Program-made: the position numbers and the translations under genes
The notes under the pieces: generated by a model
Database searches by the model: none
What the model saw: only the letters and a program-made list of their open reading frames with translations
What the model was told of the DNA's origin: nothing
Assembly: GCA_002299915.1 (NCBI GenBank)
Contig: DBOG01000080.1
Coordinates: 1-5,761, forward strand
Length of the DNA: 5,761 nucleotides
Direction of reading: 5' to 3'
DNA from: Proteobacteria bacterium UBA652
GTDB lineage: Bacteria; Pseudomonadota; Gammaproteobacteria; Nitrosococcales; Methylophagaceae
In this document: piece by piece, positions 5,537 through 5,761 of the stretch
Layout of the letters: every line of letters begins with the position of its first letter
Position numbering within the stretch: position 1 is the stretch's first letter

Positions 5537-5761
5537 TCACACCTGCCCCAAATCCATTTTATCGCCAAACCATCGTACCACCAGAGCATCGGCCAACTCA
5601 GGTGATTCTGCTAATAATAGCGTCGCTGCGCGTGGAATCACCACTAATAAATCTTGATCTTCTATTAAATCAGCCACTCGGAATTGTGGTAAACCAGTTT
5701 GACGCGTACCCAATAACTCTCCGGGGCCACGTAATTTTAGATCTTGCTCGGCAATTTCAAA
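5537..5761 (-). CDS. recG: ATP-dependent DNA helicase RecG, C-terminal end (cut by window edge)
   Basis: RecG is the monomeric double-strand translocase that remodels stalled replication forks and branch-migrates Holliday junctions in the cytoplasm. The window holds only the last 74 codons and TGA (5539-5537), about a tenth of the usual 690 residues. The diagnostic stretch DLKLRGPGELLGTRQTGLPQF lies just downstream of helicase motif VI in the family and is followed by VADLIEDQDLL, matching E. coli RecG closely. The remaining tail (ESPELADALVVRWFG) is family-typical in length. Helicase motifs and the wedge domain are outside the window. The stop lies 2 bp before the ubiC ATG, so recG, ubiC, ubiA and the nuclease gene almost certainly share an mRNA. 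Confidence 0.96.
   Translation of the reverse strand, partial: FEIAEQDLKLRGPGELLGTRQTGLPQFRVADLIEDQDLLVVIPRAATLLLAESPELADALVVRWFGDKMDLGQV
5540..5544 (-). promoter_or_regulatory. Ribosome binding site of ubiC, inside the recG end
   Basis: AGGTG, preceded by GGGGC, sits 5 nt upstream of the ATG at 5534-5532 and overlaps the last sense codon of recG. This spacing favours ATG 5534 over the GTG at 5540 as the ubiC start and suggests re-initiation by ribosomes finishing recG. Confidence 0.6.

Noticed and set aside
1..5761. Search for mobile elements, CRISPR arrays, tRNA genes, toxin-antitoxin or defence modules
   Set aside because: No transposase, terminal repeats, spaced direct repeats, cloverleaf or defence-family domain was seen. 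Nearly all the DNA is occupied by conserved housekeeping genes.

Overview
This window looks like chromosomal housekeeping DNA from a fairly AT-rich gammaproteobacterium. The placement rests on three things: a canonical LpxC (so an LPS-bearing outer membrane), ubiquinone synthesis from chorismate through UbiC and UbiA, and the neighbourhood lpxC / DciA (DUF721) / M23 peptidase / secA, which is the usual gammaproteobacterial order outside the enterics that carry secM. I cannot name a genus from sequence alone.

Layout from left to right. The minus-strand secA gene is cut by the left edge, so only its first 224 codons are present. A 202-bp spacer with a likely secA promoter and two small hairpins separates it from a minus-strand, membrane-anchored M23 metallopeptidase. 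The only plus-strand gene, dciA, diverges from the M23 gene across about 41 bp and converges on minus-strand lpxC with a 7-bp gap. An AT-rich 86-bp spacer holds the lpxC promoter and striking dyad symmetry. To its right lies a tight minus-strand operon transcribed recG (3' end only) -> ubiC -> ubiA -> secreted thermonuclease-type protein. Its junctions are a 2-bp gap, an 8-bp overlap and a 7-bp overlap.

How the genes work together. UbiC makes 4-hydroxybenzoate from chorismate, and UbiA prenylates it in the membrane; these are the first two committed steps of ubiquinone synthesis. RecG (replication-fork remodelling) is co-transcribed but functionally separate, and the nuclease is an exported enzyme riding at the operon's end. 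On the left, LpxC (committed step of lipid A), the M23 peptidase (peptidoglycan) and SecA (protein export) form an envelope-biogenesis block, with DciA, the DnaB helicase loader, embedded in it.

I see no mobile element, CRISPR array, tRNA, rRNA, phage gene or defence-like module, and no convincing undescribed system. The points most worth a second look are the 23-bp near-perfect dyad over the lpxC promoter, the three-part architecture of the exported nuclease, the SD/anti-SD hairpin upstream of secA, and the absence of ftsZ immediately upstream of lpxC.
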